A stretch of DNA of 6,331 bases. Origin: an uncultured Eubacteriales bacterium. GTDB lineage: Bacteria; Bacillota; Clostridia; Peptostreptococcales; Anaerovoracaceae. Numbering within the stretch: the first letter of the stretch is position 1; each line of letters starts with the position of its first letter. Of the stretch, positions 1 to 6,331 are shown one piece after another. A program made the position numbers and the translations under genes. The stretch lies in contig UQMQ01000132.1 of NCBI GenBank assembly GCA_900542245.1, positions 1 to 6,331 on the forward strand, in the 5' to 3' direction. The notes below the pieces were generated by a model. That model searched no databases and was not told where the DNA came from. It saw only the letters and a list, made by a program, of their open reading frames with translations.

Positions 1-594
1 GAGAACAAGCTGGGATTTTTGATCGCCGATGTGTCCGGCAAGGGCATTCCGGCGGCGATGTTCATGATGACCGCCAAGACCATCATCAAGGGCTATGCCG
101 AATCGGGCAGACCGGTCGAGGAGGTTTTCACCATGGCAAACGAGAAGCTGTGTGAAAACAATGAGGCGGGCATGTTCGTGACGGCATGGATGGGCGTGCT
201 GGATCTGACGACCGGCATGCTGGAGTTTGCCAACGCCGGGCACAATCCGCCGCTGGTCAGACACGCAGACGGCAGCTTTGCATATCTCAAGACCAAGCCG
301 GGCCTGATGCTGGCAGGGCTGCCGGGGCTTTCCTATAAGAAGAACGAGCTGCAGCTGTCGCCGGGCGATGAAATTTACATCTATACGGACGGCGTGACCG
401 AGGCGGCCGATACGACCAACGAGCTGTACGGGGAGCAGCGGCTGCTGGAGCTGCTCAATACCCTGCACGGACTGCGCGCGGAGGAGGTCTGCCGGGCAGT
501 CAAGGAGGATGTGATGGCCTTTGCGGGCGAAGCGCCGCAGTTTGACGACATTACGATGCTATATCTCAAATATCAGGGAGGTACTGACTTATGA
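1..594 (+). CDS. SpoIIE/RsbU-family PP2C serine phosphatase, C-terminal part (5' end outside window)
   Basis: This is the catalytic end of a PP2C-type phosphatase of the SpoIIE/RsbU group, which typically dephosphorylates a phospho-STAS anti-sigma antagonist in a partner switch. The frame is open from base 1, and the residues before the TTG at 19 already fit the family, so that TTG is internal and the gene begins upstream. Visible motifs, in order, are DVSGKG (28-45), which carries a metal-binding Asp; AGHNPP (235-252); TDGVTEA (385-405) with a second Asp; and FDD near the end (541-549) with the last metal-ligand position. The spacing is normal and no catalytic residue is missing in the visible part. 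The first metal Asp of the family (the GDfYD motif) and any sensor domain (GAF, PAS, HAMP, receiver) lie outside the window, so the input signal is unknown. The stop overlaps the next start as ATGA, which indicates translational coupling to the kinase gene. Confidence 0.93.
   Translation, partial: ENKLGFLIADVSGKGIPAAMFMMTAKTIIKGYAESGRPVEEVFTMANEKLCENNEAGMFVTAWMGVLDLTTGMLEFANAGHNPPLVRHADGSFAYLKTKPGLMLAGLPGLSYKKNELQLSPGDEIYIYTDGVTEAADTTNELYGEQRLLELLNTLHGLRAEEVCRAVKEDVMAFAGEAPQFDDITMLYLKYQGGTDL
575..582 (+). promoter_or_regulatory. Ribosome binding site for the RsbW-like gene
   Basis: AGGGAGGT lies inside the last codons of the phosphatase gene, 8 nt before the ATG at 591. It supports the overlapping start (ATGA, 591-594) rather than any later start. 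Confidence 0.8.
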
Positions 595-998
595 AAGAAA
601 TGACATTGCCTGCTGTCGTGGAAAATATTGCGCAGGTGACGGACTTTGTCAACGCGCAGCTCGAAGAGATCGGCTGTCCGATGAAAGCGCAGGTGCAGAT
701 CGACATCGCCATCGACGAGCTGTTCGGCAATATCGCGCAGTACGCGTACAACCCGGAGACCGGTCCGGCGACCGTACGGGTCGAGGTCAGCGACGCGCCG
801 ATCTCGGTCACCATCACCTTTATGGATCATGGTGTGCCTTACGACCCGCTGCAAAAAGAAGATCCGGACATCACGCTGTCTGCAGAGGAGCGCGGCAGCG
901 GTGGTTTGGGGATCTTCATGGTCAAAAAAACGATGGATGAGATCACGTACGAATATAAGGACGGGCAGAACATTCTGCGCATCCGCAAGGATATATAA
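591..998 (+). CDS. RsbW/BtrW-like GHKL ATP-binding protein (serine kinase / anti-sigma factor family)
   Basis: This 135-residue protein is a complete single HATPase domain of the COG2172 type. Members phosphorylate a STAS antagonist on Ser/Thr and bind an alternative partner, classically a sigma factor, when the antagonist is phosphorylated. The N-box is around 38-51, with E43 (catalytic base position) and N47 (Mg position). The G1 box is D79-H-G-V-P-Y-D-P86, and the G2 box is R101-G-S-G-G-L-G107 followed by a hydrophobic helix. The C-terminal Y-x-x-G-x-N-x-L-x-I-x-K pattern is typical of the subgroup. Length is normal for RsbW, SpoIIAB and BtrW. It overlaps the phosphatase gene by 4 nt, so the two are probably made together and act oppositely on one STAS protein. 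Neither a STAS protein nor a sigma factor is encoded in the window, so its regulated partner is unknown. The call as a GHKL kinase is firm; anti-sigma activity is inferred. Confidence 0.92.
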   Translation: MKEMTLPAVVENIAQVTDFVNAQLEEIGCPMKAQVQIDIAIDELFGNIAQYAYNPETGPATVRVEVSDAPISVTITFMDHGVPYDPLQKEDPDITLSAEERGSGGLGIFMVKKTMDEITYEYKDGQNILRIRKDI

Positions 999-1002
999 GG
1001 AC

Positions 1003-1058
1003 ATGCAGGAAAATTTTGAAAATTGGAATATGTGAAAATTTGAAAACAATGCAGGAAA
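1003..1058 (+). repeat. Short direct repeats in the AT-rich gap between kinase and export genes
   Basis: The 75-nt gap (999-1073) is clearly AT-rich against GC-rich neighbours. It contains ATGCAGGAAA twice (1003-1012 and 1049-1058), plus GAAAATTTTGAAAA (1009-1022) and the near copy GAAAATTTGAAAA (1034-1046). The first of these forms a small inverted repeat, AATTTT-G-AAAATT (1012-1024). This may be a regulator site or a remnant duplication. I do not see a convincing sigma-A -35/-10 pair, nor a terminator stem followed by a T-run. Confidence 0.45.
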
Positions 1059-1073
1059 CAGAGAGGTAAGAGC

Positions 1074-1559
1074 ATGAGCGAACCGATTTTTCGCCAAAAG
1101 AGTATAGAACGGATCACATCACCCGATCAGATGCAGGACTACATCCGCGTATCGAATCCGCGGGTGTGGATGATTTTGCTTGCAGTGATCGTGCTGCTGA
1201 TCGGCGTCTGCGTATGGGGCATCTTCGGCACCTTAGATACGACGGTGGAGACCGGCGGTGTCTGCACCGACGGAAAGCTGGTCTGCTATCTCAGTGAGGC
1301 AGATCACGACAGGCTGCAGGCGGAGGCGGTGATCTCCGCAAATGATGAAGCATATCCGGTGACCTTGATACAGAGCAGACCGATACGCCTTGGCGAGAGT
1401 GCGGCGGGTGCGGACGATTATTTTCTACATCTGAGCGGTCTTGCGGCAAACGACTGGGTCTACGAGATCAGCGCGGAGGCTGCGGACCTTGCGGACGGCG
1501 TCTATCGTGTTTCCGTTGTTGTGGATCGCGTCAAGCCGATGGATTTTGTTCTGAACTGA
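1074..1559 (+). CDS. Short HlyD-like membrane protein of an NHLM-type export system
   Basis: This 161-residue protein probably serves as the adaptor (membrane fusion-like) subunit for the two ABC exporters that follow. The N-terminal segment (F6-R-Q-K-S-I-E-R-I, S16-P17, then V26 to P29) matches the cytoplasmic start I recall for NHLM HlyD proteins (TIGR03794). It is followed by one membrane helix at about 31-51 and then an outside domain of about 110 residues. That outside part looks like beta-barrel core: a strand at 68-73, SEADHDRL, a strand around 94-104, and a C-terminal R-V-K-P-M-D-F-V-L strand like the R-P-x-x-L-V-L ending of HlyD proteins. The long coiled-coil hairpin and lipoyl domain of normal HlyD adaptors are missing, and the protein is far shorter than usual. 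Nothing suggests a frameshift: start and stop are clean, and the next ribosome binding site sits in its stop codon. The start is supported by GAGAGG (1061-1066), 7 nt upstream. Family membership rests mainly on the N-terminus and the neighbours. Confidence 0.75.
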   Translation: MSEPIFRQKSIERITSPDQMQDYIRVSNPRVWMILLAVIVLLIGVCVWGIFGTLDTTVETGGVCTDGKLVCYLSEADHDRLQAEAVISANDEAYPVTLIQSRPIRLGESAAGADDYFLHLSGLAANDWVYEISAEAADLADGVYRVSVVVDRVKPMDFVLN

Positions 1560-1562
1560 GGT
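1557..1562 (+). promoter_or_regulatory. Ribosome binding site embedded in a stop codon
   Basis: TGAGGT combines the TGA stop of the HlyD-like gene with a GAGG Shine-Dalgarno core, 7 nt before the ATG at 1570. It fixes the start of the peptidase-exporter gene and implies coupled translation. Confidence 0.7.
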
Positions 1563-1569
1563 AGCCGCC

Positions 1570-3738
1570 ATGAAAACAGCAACAAAAATCAAACAGCCGC
1601 TGACCGATGGGGCTGCCAAGGTCCCGGTCATCATGCAGATGGAAGCGCTCGAATGCGGCGCGGCCAGTCTGGCTATGATCTTGGCTTATTACGACAAGTG
1701 GATACCACTCGAACAGGTGCGCTTTGACTGCGGTGTGTCGCGGGACGGCTCTAACGCGCGCAATCTGCTGCGCGCAGCCAGAAGCTACGGTCTGACGGCC
1801 AAGGGTTACCGCTACGAGCCGGACGACCTCAAAAAAGAAGGAAAGTTTCCCTGCATCATTCATTGGAATTTCAACCACTTCGTCGTACTCAACGGCTTCC
1901 GTAAGGGCAAGGCGGTTCTGAATGACCCGGCGAAGGGGACCTACGCTGTGCCGATGAAGACCTTTGATGAATCCTTTACGGGGATCTGTCTGTTCTTCGA
2001 GCCGGGCGAGGACTTTGTGCCGGAGGGCAAACAGACCTCGATGCTTGCTTATGCGAAGAAACGTCTCAAAGGAGCGGGCGCGGCGGTCGCTTTCATTGTG
2101 CTGACGAGCATCATCTCCTCCCTGCTTGGCATCATCACACCGGCTTTTTCGCGGATTTTCATCGATCGGCTGCTGACCGGAGAGAACCCGGAATGGCTGC
2201 TGCCGTTTACGCTGGCGCTGGCAGGGGTGAGCGTGATCCAGCTGGTGGTCGCATGGATTCAGGCGGTATATACGCTTCGCATCGACGGGAAGCTCGCGAT
2301 GGTCGGCAATACGTCCTATATGTGGAAGGTCCTGCGCATGCCGATGGAATTCTTTTCGCAGCGCATGGCGGGAGACATTCAGAGCAGACAGGGCGCCAAC
2401 GCGACGATCGCATGGCAGCTGGTCAATACGTTTGCGCCATTGGTGCTGCAGACCGCGATGATGCTCTTCTACTTCGTGGTCATGCTGCGCTACAGCGTGC
2501 TGCTGACGCTGATCGGACTGCTCTCGGTGTTTGCCAATATACTCCTGTCCAATATCATATCCAAAAGACGTGTCAACATGACGCGTGTCGCCATGCGTGA
2601 TGCCGGGAAGCTGGCTGGCGCGACAGTCGCCGGGATCGAAATGATCGAGACCATCAAGGCGAGCGGCGCCGAAAACGGTTTCTTCGAGAAATGGGCGGGC
2701 TATCAGGCCAGCGTGAACAAGCAGCGGCAGGTGAACCATCTGCTGCTCCTGCTGCCGACGCTCGTCAGTGCGCTTTGCGGTACGGCGGTGCTGATGACAG
2801 GTGTGTATCTGGTGATGCAGGGCACGTTCACGGTCGGTATGCTCACGGCGTTTCAAGGCTTCCTTGCCTCTTTCCTCTCACCTGCGTCCATGCTGATCTC
2901 GGCGCGGCAGACGCTGCAGGAGATGCGTACCCAGATGGAACGCGTAGAGGATGTCATGCAGTATCCGACGGATGTCTCCTTAGACGAAGCGCCGGATGAA
3001 AATGCGGAATATGACAAGCTTTCCGGCAATATTGAACTGAAAAATATTACCTTTGGCTATTCGCGGCTCGCAGAGCCGCTGATCCGGGATTTCAGCATGA
3101 CGCTCAGGCCCGGCAGTCGTGTGGCATTTGTCGGCAGTTCGGGCTGCGGCAAGTCTACCCTGACGAAGCTGATCTCCGGGCTGTACAAGCCATGGAGCGG
3201 TGAGCTCCTCTTTGACGGCAGACCGATCGCGGAGATCGACCGCAGTGTGTTTACCGGATCGCTGGCAGTCGTGGATCAGGACATCATTCTGTTTGAAGAT
3301 ACGATCGCCAATAATATCAAAATGTGGGACAACTCCATTGAAGATTTTGAAATGATCATGGCTGCAAGGGACGCACAGCTGCATGAGGACATCATGCAGC
3401 GCGACGGCGGCTATCAATATAAGCTGACGGAAGGCGGCAAGGACTTCTCCGGGGGCCAGCGCCAGCGGATGGAGATCGCCCGCGTGCTGGCGCAGGACCC
3501 GACGATCATCATTCTGGACGAGGCGACCAGTGCACTGGACGCCAAGACCGAGTATGATGTGGTCAAGGCCATCAAGGATCGCGGCATCACCTGCATCGTT
3601 GTCGCGCATCGCCTGTCGACGATCCGCGATTGCGACGAGATCATCGTTTTGGATCACGGGGAAGTCGCAGAACGCGGCACACATGAAGAACTGATGCAGC
3701 AGGGCGGCGTATACACGCAGCTCGTGACGAACGAGTAA
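1570..3738 (+). CDS. NHLM-type peptidase-containing ABC transporter (C39 peptidase, six-helix membrane domain, ATPase)
   Basis: This 722-residue protein cleaves a double-glycine leader and exports the cargo using ATP. The N-terminal C39 papain-like domain (about 18-148) has oxyanion Q23, nucleophile C29 in an ECGAASLAM context, H103 in FNHFVVLNG and D119 in NDP, so the peptidase should be active. Membrane segments are at about 169-190, 209-231, 284-306, 308-329, 390-412 and 419-440. The cytoplasmic loop ETIKASGAEN followed by FFEKW is characteristic of the NHLM group (TIGR03796, from memory). The ATPase has Walker A GSSGCGKST (522-530, K528), Q-loop Q570, signature SGGQRQR (627-633), Walker B ending D650-E651, D-loop SALD and switch H680; all are consensus. 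Length fits the family. It is followed 16 nt later by the second exporter, the likely heterodimer partner. The substrate is probably the GG-leader protein at 6092. The family call is firm; the substrate is inferred from proximity. Confidence 0.95.
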   Translation: MKTATKIKQPLTDGAAKVPVIMQMEALECGAASLAMILAYYDKWIPLEQVRFDCGVSRDGSNARNLLRAARSYGLTAKGYRYEPDDLKKEGKFPCIIHWNFNHFVVLNGFRKGKAVLNDPAKGTYAVPMKTFDESFTGICLFFEPGEDFVPEGKQTSMLAYAKKRLKGAGAAVAFIVLTSIISSLLGIITPAFSRIFIDRLLTGENPEWLLPFTLALAGVSVIQLVVAWIQAVYTLRIDGKLAMVGNTSYMWKVLRMPMEFFSQRMAGDIQSRQGANATIAWQLVNTFAPLVLQTAMMLFYFVVMLRYSVLLTLIGLLSVFANILLSNIISKRRVNMTRVAMRDAGKLAGATVAGIEMIETIKASGAENGFFEKWAGYQASVNKQRQVNHLLLLLPTLVSALCGTAVLMTGVYLVMQGTFTVGMLTAFQGFLASFLSPASMLISARQTLQEMRTQMERVEDVMQYPTDVSLDEAPDENAEYDKLSGNIELKNITFGYSRLAEPLIRDFSMTLRPGSRVAFVGSSGCGKSTLTKLISGLYKPWSGELLFDGRPIAEIDRSVFTGSLAVVDQDIILFEDTIANNIKMWDNSIEDFEMIMAARDAQLHEDIMQRDGGYQYKLTEGGKDFSGGQRQRMEIARVLAQDPTIIILDEATSALDAKTEYDVVKAIKDRGITCIVVAHRLSTIRDCDEIIVLDHGEVAERGTHEELMQQGGVYTQLVTNE

Positions 3739-3745
3739 GGAGGGA
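3737..3745 (+). promoter_or_regulatory. Ribosome binding site for the second ABC transporter
   Basis: AAGGAGGGA overlaps the TAA stop of the upstream gene. Its GGAGG core is 11 nt before the ATG at 3755, somewhat long, and a second weaker GAAGGA (3744-3749) sits 5 nt before the start. No better start codon is seen nearby. Confidence 0.65.
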
Positions 3746-3754
3746 AGGACAGCG

Positions 3755-5965
3755 ATGGGTTGGTTTGATGAACAGATCAGACAGCGAAAACAAAATGATG
3801 AGGATGTCTTTGCCGATGCGTTTGCCAATATGGCGTCCGCAGTGATGGGGAAAAAGGTCGGCGCGGCGTTTCAGGACAGCCTCAGCGTGAGCAAGGATGC
3901 CATCGACGCGATCTTAAAATATTATCATGTCAAAACCAGAGAAGTACCGGACAATATCAGCGACGCCGGAGAGCAGCTGGAGTATCTGCTGCGCCCGCAT
4001 GGTATCATGCGGCGCACAGTGCAGCTTGCGGACGGCTGGTACCGCAATGCGGCGGGCGCGATGCTCGGCACGCTGCGTGAGGACGGGCGCGCGGTCGCGC
4101 TGCTCCCGGCAGGATTGACAGGCTATTGCTATCTGGACCCTGCGACCGGCGCGAAAAAGCGCATCGGCAGCAGCAATCAGGACCTGTTTGAAGCGGAGGC
4201 GCTGGTCTTTTATAAACCCTTTCCGCTTGCAAAGATCAGCCTGCCGTCTCTGATGCACTATATCTTAGAGACCTTATCCGCGGCGGATTTCGTGGTACTC
4301 GCGCTGGCCACGCTGGCTGTGACCCTCATCGGGCTGCTGTCACCGAAACTGAACAGGCTGCTGTTCGGACAGGTGCTGCCGTCCGGACAGCTGCGTCTGC
4401 TGCTTGCCCTTGCCGTCTTTACGGTCTGTGTTTCGGTCAGTACGCTGCTGCTGCAGGTCATCAAACAGATGGTAACGGCACGCGTGGAAACGAAGATGGG
4501 CGTTGCGGTGCAGGCAGCGACCATGATGCGGGTGCTGTCGCTGCCTGCGGCGTTCTTTCAGGATTACAGCGCGGGTGATCTCGCGAGCCGCGCCTCACAG
4601 GTCCAGACCTTATGCAATATGCTGGTGTCCGCAGTCCTGTCGACAGGTCTGACATCGGTGTTTTCGCTGGTGTATATCTCGCAGATCTTCGTTTACGCAC
4701 GCGCGCTGGTGATCCCGGCGCTGCTCGTTCTGCTGGCTACCGTCGTGCTTTCGGTGCTGTCCTCTCTCCTGCAGATGCGGATCAGCACGCGCCAGATGGA
4801 GCTGTCCGGCAAGGAGAGCGGTATGACCTATGCGCTGATCAGCGGGATCCAGAAGATCAAGCTGGCAGGCGCGGAGAAGCGTGCCTTTGCCCGCTGGGGC
4901 AATTTGTATGCTGAGGAGGCAAGAATGAGCTATGATCCGCCGCTGTTTTTGAAGCTGCATGCGGTCATCAACCTGGCCATCACCTTGACGGGGGCCCTCG
5001 TCATGTATTGGATGGCAGTGCAGTCCGGCGTTTCAATCGCGGATTATTACGCTTTTAATACCGCCTATGGCATGGTGTCGGGCGCGTTTCTGTCTTTGAC
5101 TGGCATCGCGCTCACTGTCGCGCAGATCCGGCCGATCCTCACGATGGTGCAGCCGTTTTTTGACACAGTGCCGGAAATCGCGGAGGAGAAGGAGGTGCTG
5201 TCGAGATTATCCGGCGGTATTGAACTGAGCCATGTGTCGTTCCGCTATCAGGAGCATATGCCGCTGATCTTGGATGATCTTTCGCTCAAGATCCGTCCCG
5301 GTCAATATGTGGCGATCGTCGGCAAGACCGGCTGCGGTAAGTCGACCCTGCTGCGCCTGCTGCTCGGCTTCGAGAAGCCGCAGAAGGGTGCAATCTATTA
5401 CGACGGCAAGGATCTGCAGCGCATCGATCTGCGTTCTCTGCGCCGCCGCGTCGGGGTCGTCATCCAGAACGGCAAGCTGTTCCAAGGTGATATTTATTCC
5501 AACATCGTGATCTCCGCACCGCATCTGACGCAGCAGGAGGCATGGGAGGCTGCAGAGCTTGCGGGCATCGCGGACGATATCCGCAGCATGCCGATGGGTA
5601 TGCACACGATCATTTCCGAGGGCTCGGGCGGCATTTCGGGCGGTCAGCGGCAGCGGCTGATGATCGCGCGCGCCATCGCGCCGAAGCCGAAGCTTCTGAT
5701 GTTTGATGAGGCGACCAGCGCGCTCGATAACCTGACACAGAAGAAAATCTCAGAATCACTGGATTCTCTTAAGTGTACACGTATCGTCATCGCCCATCGC
5801 CTATCCACGATCAAACAGTGCGACCGGATTCTGGTGCTGGACAAGGGCAAGATCGTCGAGGACGGCAAGTACGAGGAACTGATCGCGCGCGGCGGATTTT
5901 TCGCGGAGCTGGTCGCGCGGCAGCGTCTGGATACCGAACCGCAAACACCGCGTGCCGAGCGGTAG
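3755..5965 (+). CDS. NHLM-type ABC transporter without peptidase (N-terminal accessory domain, membrane domain, ATPase)
   Basis: This 736-residue protein is the second exporter half-molecule of NHLM systems (TIGR03797-like, from memory). The first 170 or so residues are soluble and carry no Cys/His peptidase signature. They contain the family-typical stretch from R87 through G94-W-Y, then ALLP (115-118) and Y126-L-D-P129, ending in FYKPFP (152-157) before the membrane. The role of this domain in the family is not established to my knowledge. Membrane helices are at about 178-197, 212-234, 293-315, 317-338, 401-420 and 432-455. The loop SGIQKIKLAGAEKRAFARW (363-381) is a group hallmark. The ATPase is complete: Walker A GKTGCGKST (523-531, K529), Q571, signature SGGQRQR (628-634), D651-E652 and H681. 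Both ATPases of the pair are therefore consensus, so two working ATP sites are expected. Co-directional and close-set with the peptidase exporter, it most likely forms a heterodimer with it and could dock the cargo or the HlyD-like subunit. Confidence 0.93.
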   Translation: MGWFDEQIRQRKQNDEDVFADAFANMASAVMGKKVGAAFQDSLSVSKDAIDAILKYYHVKTREVPDNISDAGEQLEYLLRPHGIMRRTVQLADGWYRNAAGAMLGTLREDGRAVALLPAGLTGYCYLDPATGAKKRIGSSNQDLFEAEALVFYKPFPLAKISLPSLMHYILETLSAADFVVLALATLAVTLIGLLSPKLNRLLFGQVLPSGQLRLLLALAVFTVCVSVSTLLLQVIKQMVTARVETKMGVAVQAATMMRVLSLPAAFFQDYSAGDLASRASQVQTLCNMLVSAVLSTGLTSVFSLVYISQIFVYARALVIPALLVLLATVVLSVLSSLLQMRISTRQMELSGKESGMTYALISGIQKIKLAGAEKRAFARWGNLYAEEARMSYDPPLFLKLHAVINLAITLTGALVMYWMAVQSGVSIADYYAFNTAYGMVSGAFLSLTGIALTVAQIRPILTMVQPFFDTVPEIAEEKEVLSRLSGGIELSHVSFRYQEHMPLILDDLSLKIRPGQYVAIVGKTGCGKSTLLRLLLGFEKPQKGAIYYDGKDLQRIDLRSLRRRVGVVIQNGKLFQGDIYSNIVISAPHLTQQEAWEAAELAGIADDIRSMPMGMHTIISEGSGGISGGQRQRLMIARAIAPKPKLLMFDEATSALDNLTQKKISESLDSLKCTRIVIAHRLSTIKQCDRILVLDKGKIVEDGKYEELIARGGFFAELVARQRLDTEPQTPRAER

Positions 5966-6018
5966 ATGCTTGCTGCAGACGATAGGTAAAAATAATTTGT
6001 AAATTTTCGCAAAAAAGA

Positions 6019-6048
6019 CTGACCCTTTCGTGCCGCCATTCGTATAAA
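6019..6048 (+). promoter_or_regulatory. Probable sigma-A-type promoter for the cargo gene
   Basis: Within the 126-nt gap after the exporter (5966-6091), TATAAA (6043-6048) is one base from the consensus -10. CTGACC (6019-6024), 18 nt upstream, matches four of six -35 bases. An A/T-rich stretch precedes it (about 5987-6017). Transcription would start near 6055, giving a leader of about 37 nt. This would let the cargo be made at higher levels than the exporter. It is prediction only; no clear terminator stem was found between the exporter stop and this site, so read-through from the operon is also possible. Confidence 0.5.
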
Positions 6049-6076
6049 AGGACAGAGGGGAAAACAAAAGGATAAT

Positions 6077-6085
6077 AAGGAGGAA
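6077..6085 (+). promoter_or_regulatory. Strong ribosome binding site for the cargo gene
   Basis: AAGGAGGAA contains a near-perfect Shine-Dalgarno sequence, with its GGAGG core 8 nt before the ATG at 6092. It fixes the start of the GG-leader gene. Confidence 0.85.
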
Positions 6086-6091
6086 CGCCGC

Positions 6092-6331
6092 ATGGAAAAG
6101 AGCAAGGACATAGACGCAAAAATCGCAGCGGTCAAACAGCCGGGCGAACTGAGCGAGGAAGCATTGGAGGCAGTATCCGGCGGGTACCTGTACGAACAGG
6201 ATCTGAAATATCCGGTCGGTACGATCGTGGATATTCGCTATAAAGAACCGGGCAAGAGACGCCACATCACAGAGCGGGGCGTGATCGAGGCCATCATTCG
6301 CACCCATGATACTTCCTGTCAGTATCTCATC
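6092..6331 (+). CDS. Double-glycine leader secreted peptide/small protein, probable exporter substrate (3' end outside window)
   Basis: The reading frame is open for 80 codons to the window end with no stop. Residues 1-31 form a short charged leader ending in LSEEALEAVSGG, with L20 (-12), S21 (-11), L25 (-7), V28 (-4), G30 (-2) and G31 (-1). These are the positions recognised by C39 peptidases, so the exporter encoded upstream should cut after G31. The visible 49 residues after the cut start YLYEQDLKYPVG and contain alternating hydrophobic strands: V42 to Y50, then G63 to R70, then C76 to I80. There is a basic turn (K55-R56-R57-H58) and a single Cys (C76). This reads like a small folded beta-barrel (SH3/Tudor-like) rather than a Cys/Ser/Thr-rich lantibiotic or a glycine-rich pore-forming bacteriocin. 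I do not recognise the family. The leader is too short to be a Nif11 or nitrile-hydratase-like leader. A bacteriocin, signalling peptide or surface-acting protein all remain possible. Confidence 0.8.
   Translation, partial: MEKSKDIDAKIAAVKQPGELSEEALEAVSGGYLYEQDLKYPVGTIVDIRYKEPGKRRHITERGVIEAIIRTHDTSCQYLI

Noticed and set aside
19..21. TTG as start codon of the phosphatase
   Set aside because: The frame is open to base 1 and the residues encoded before it fit the family strand preceding DVSGKG, so this codon is internal.
1531..2856. Long open frame on the minus strand (441 codons)
   Set aside because: It lies wholly antisense to the peptidase-exporter gene; its product is rich in Arg, His and Gln with no domain pattern, as expected from a GC-rich antisense shadow, and no ribosome binding site context was convincing.
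2980..3828. Minus-strand open frame of 282 codons across the exporter junction
   Set aside because: It is antisense to the ATPase domain and the start of the next gene, and its translation shows no recognisable family, so it is treated as a shadow.
5941..6030. Rho-independent terminator after the second exporter
   Set aside because: Only small stems are visible (CCGC/GCGG inside the gene end, TTTT/AAAA around 6004-6014) and none is a GC-rich stem followed by a T-run on the + strand.
5801..6307. Minus-strand open frame running under the intergenic gap and cargo gene
   Set aside because: It competes with a + strand gene that has a strong ribosome binding site and a clear GG leader; the antisense translation has no recognisable pattern.
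6092..6331. Nif11 or nitrile-hydratase-like (NHLP) leader peptide
   Set aside because: The leader is only 31 residues with a classic short double-glycine pattern, too short for those leader families, despite the NHLM-type exporters next door.

Overview
The window looks like a chromosomal piece of a fairly GC-rich Bacillota (Clostridia) genome, most likely a gut Oscillospiraceae/Ruminococcaceae-type organism. This is inferred from strong Shine-Dalgarno sites, tight co-directional packing, a SpoIIE/RsbW-type regulatory pair, and the family of the export genes. The genus cannot be fixed from the sequence. Everything is on the + strand, with very short gaps.

Region 1 (1-998) is the end of a partner-switching module: the C-terminal catalytic part of a SpoIIE/RsbU-type PP2C phosphatase (cut by the window start), overlapping by ATGA an RsbW/BtrW-like GHKL kinase. 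The expected third member, a STAS-domain antagonist, is not in the window. After a 75-nt AT-rich gap with short direct repeats comes region 2 (1074-5965), a three-gene export apparatus of the NHLM ('nitrile hydratase leader microcin') type. It consists of an unusually short HlyD-like membrane protein, a C39-peptidase ABC exporter with an intact Cys/His/Asp triad, and a second ABC exporter that carries an unrelated N-terminal domain instead of the peptidase. Both ATPases have complete motif sets and probably form a heterodimer.

Region 3 (5966-6331) holds a likely promoter, a strong ribosome binding site and the first 80 codons of a small protein with a textbook short double-glycine leader (LSEEALEAVSGG). 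This is the probable substrate of the exporter: the C39 domain should cut after G31 during export. The part after the cut does not look like a lantibiotic or a simple amphipathic bacteriocin; it resembles a small folded beta-rich domain. No modifying enzyme and no immunity gene is visible, although the window ends inside the cargo gene.

Taken together, this may be a peptide or small-protein secretion locus wired to a phosphatase/kinase partner switch. The least ordinary points are that wiring, the hairpin-less HlyD-like adaptor, and the folded-looking cargo behind a short GG leader in an NHLM-type system.
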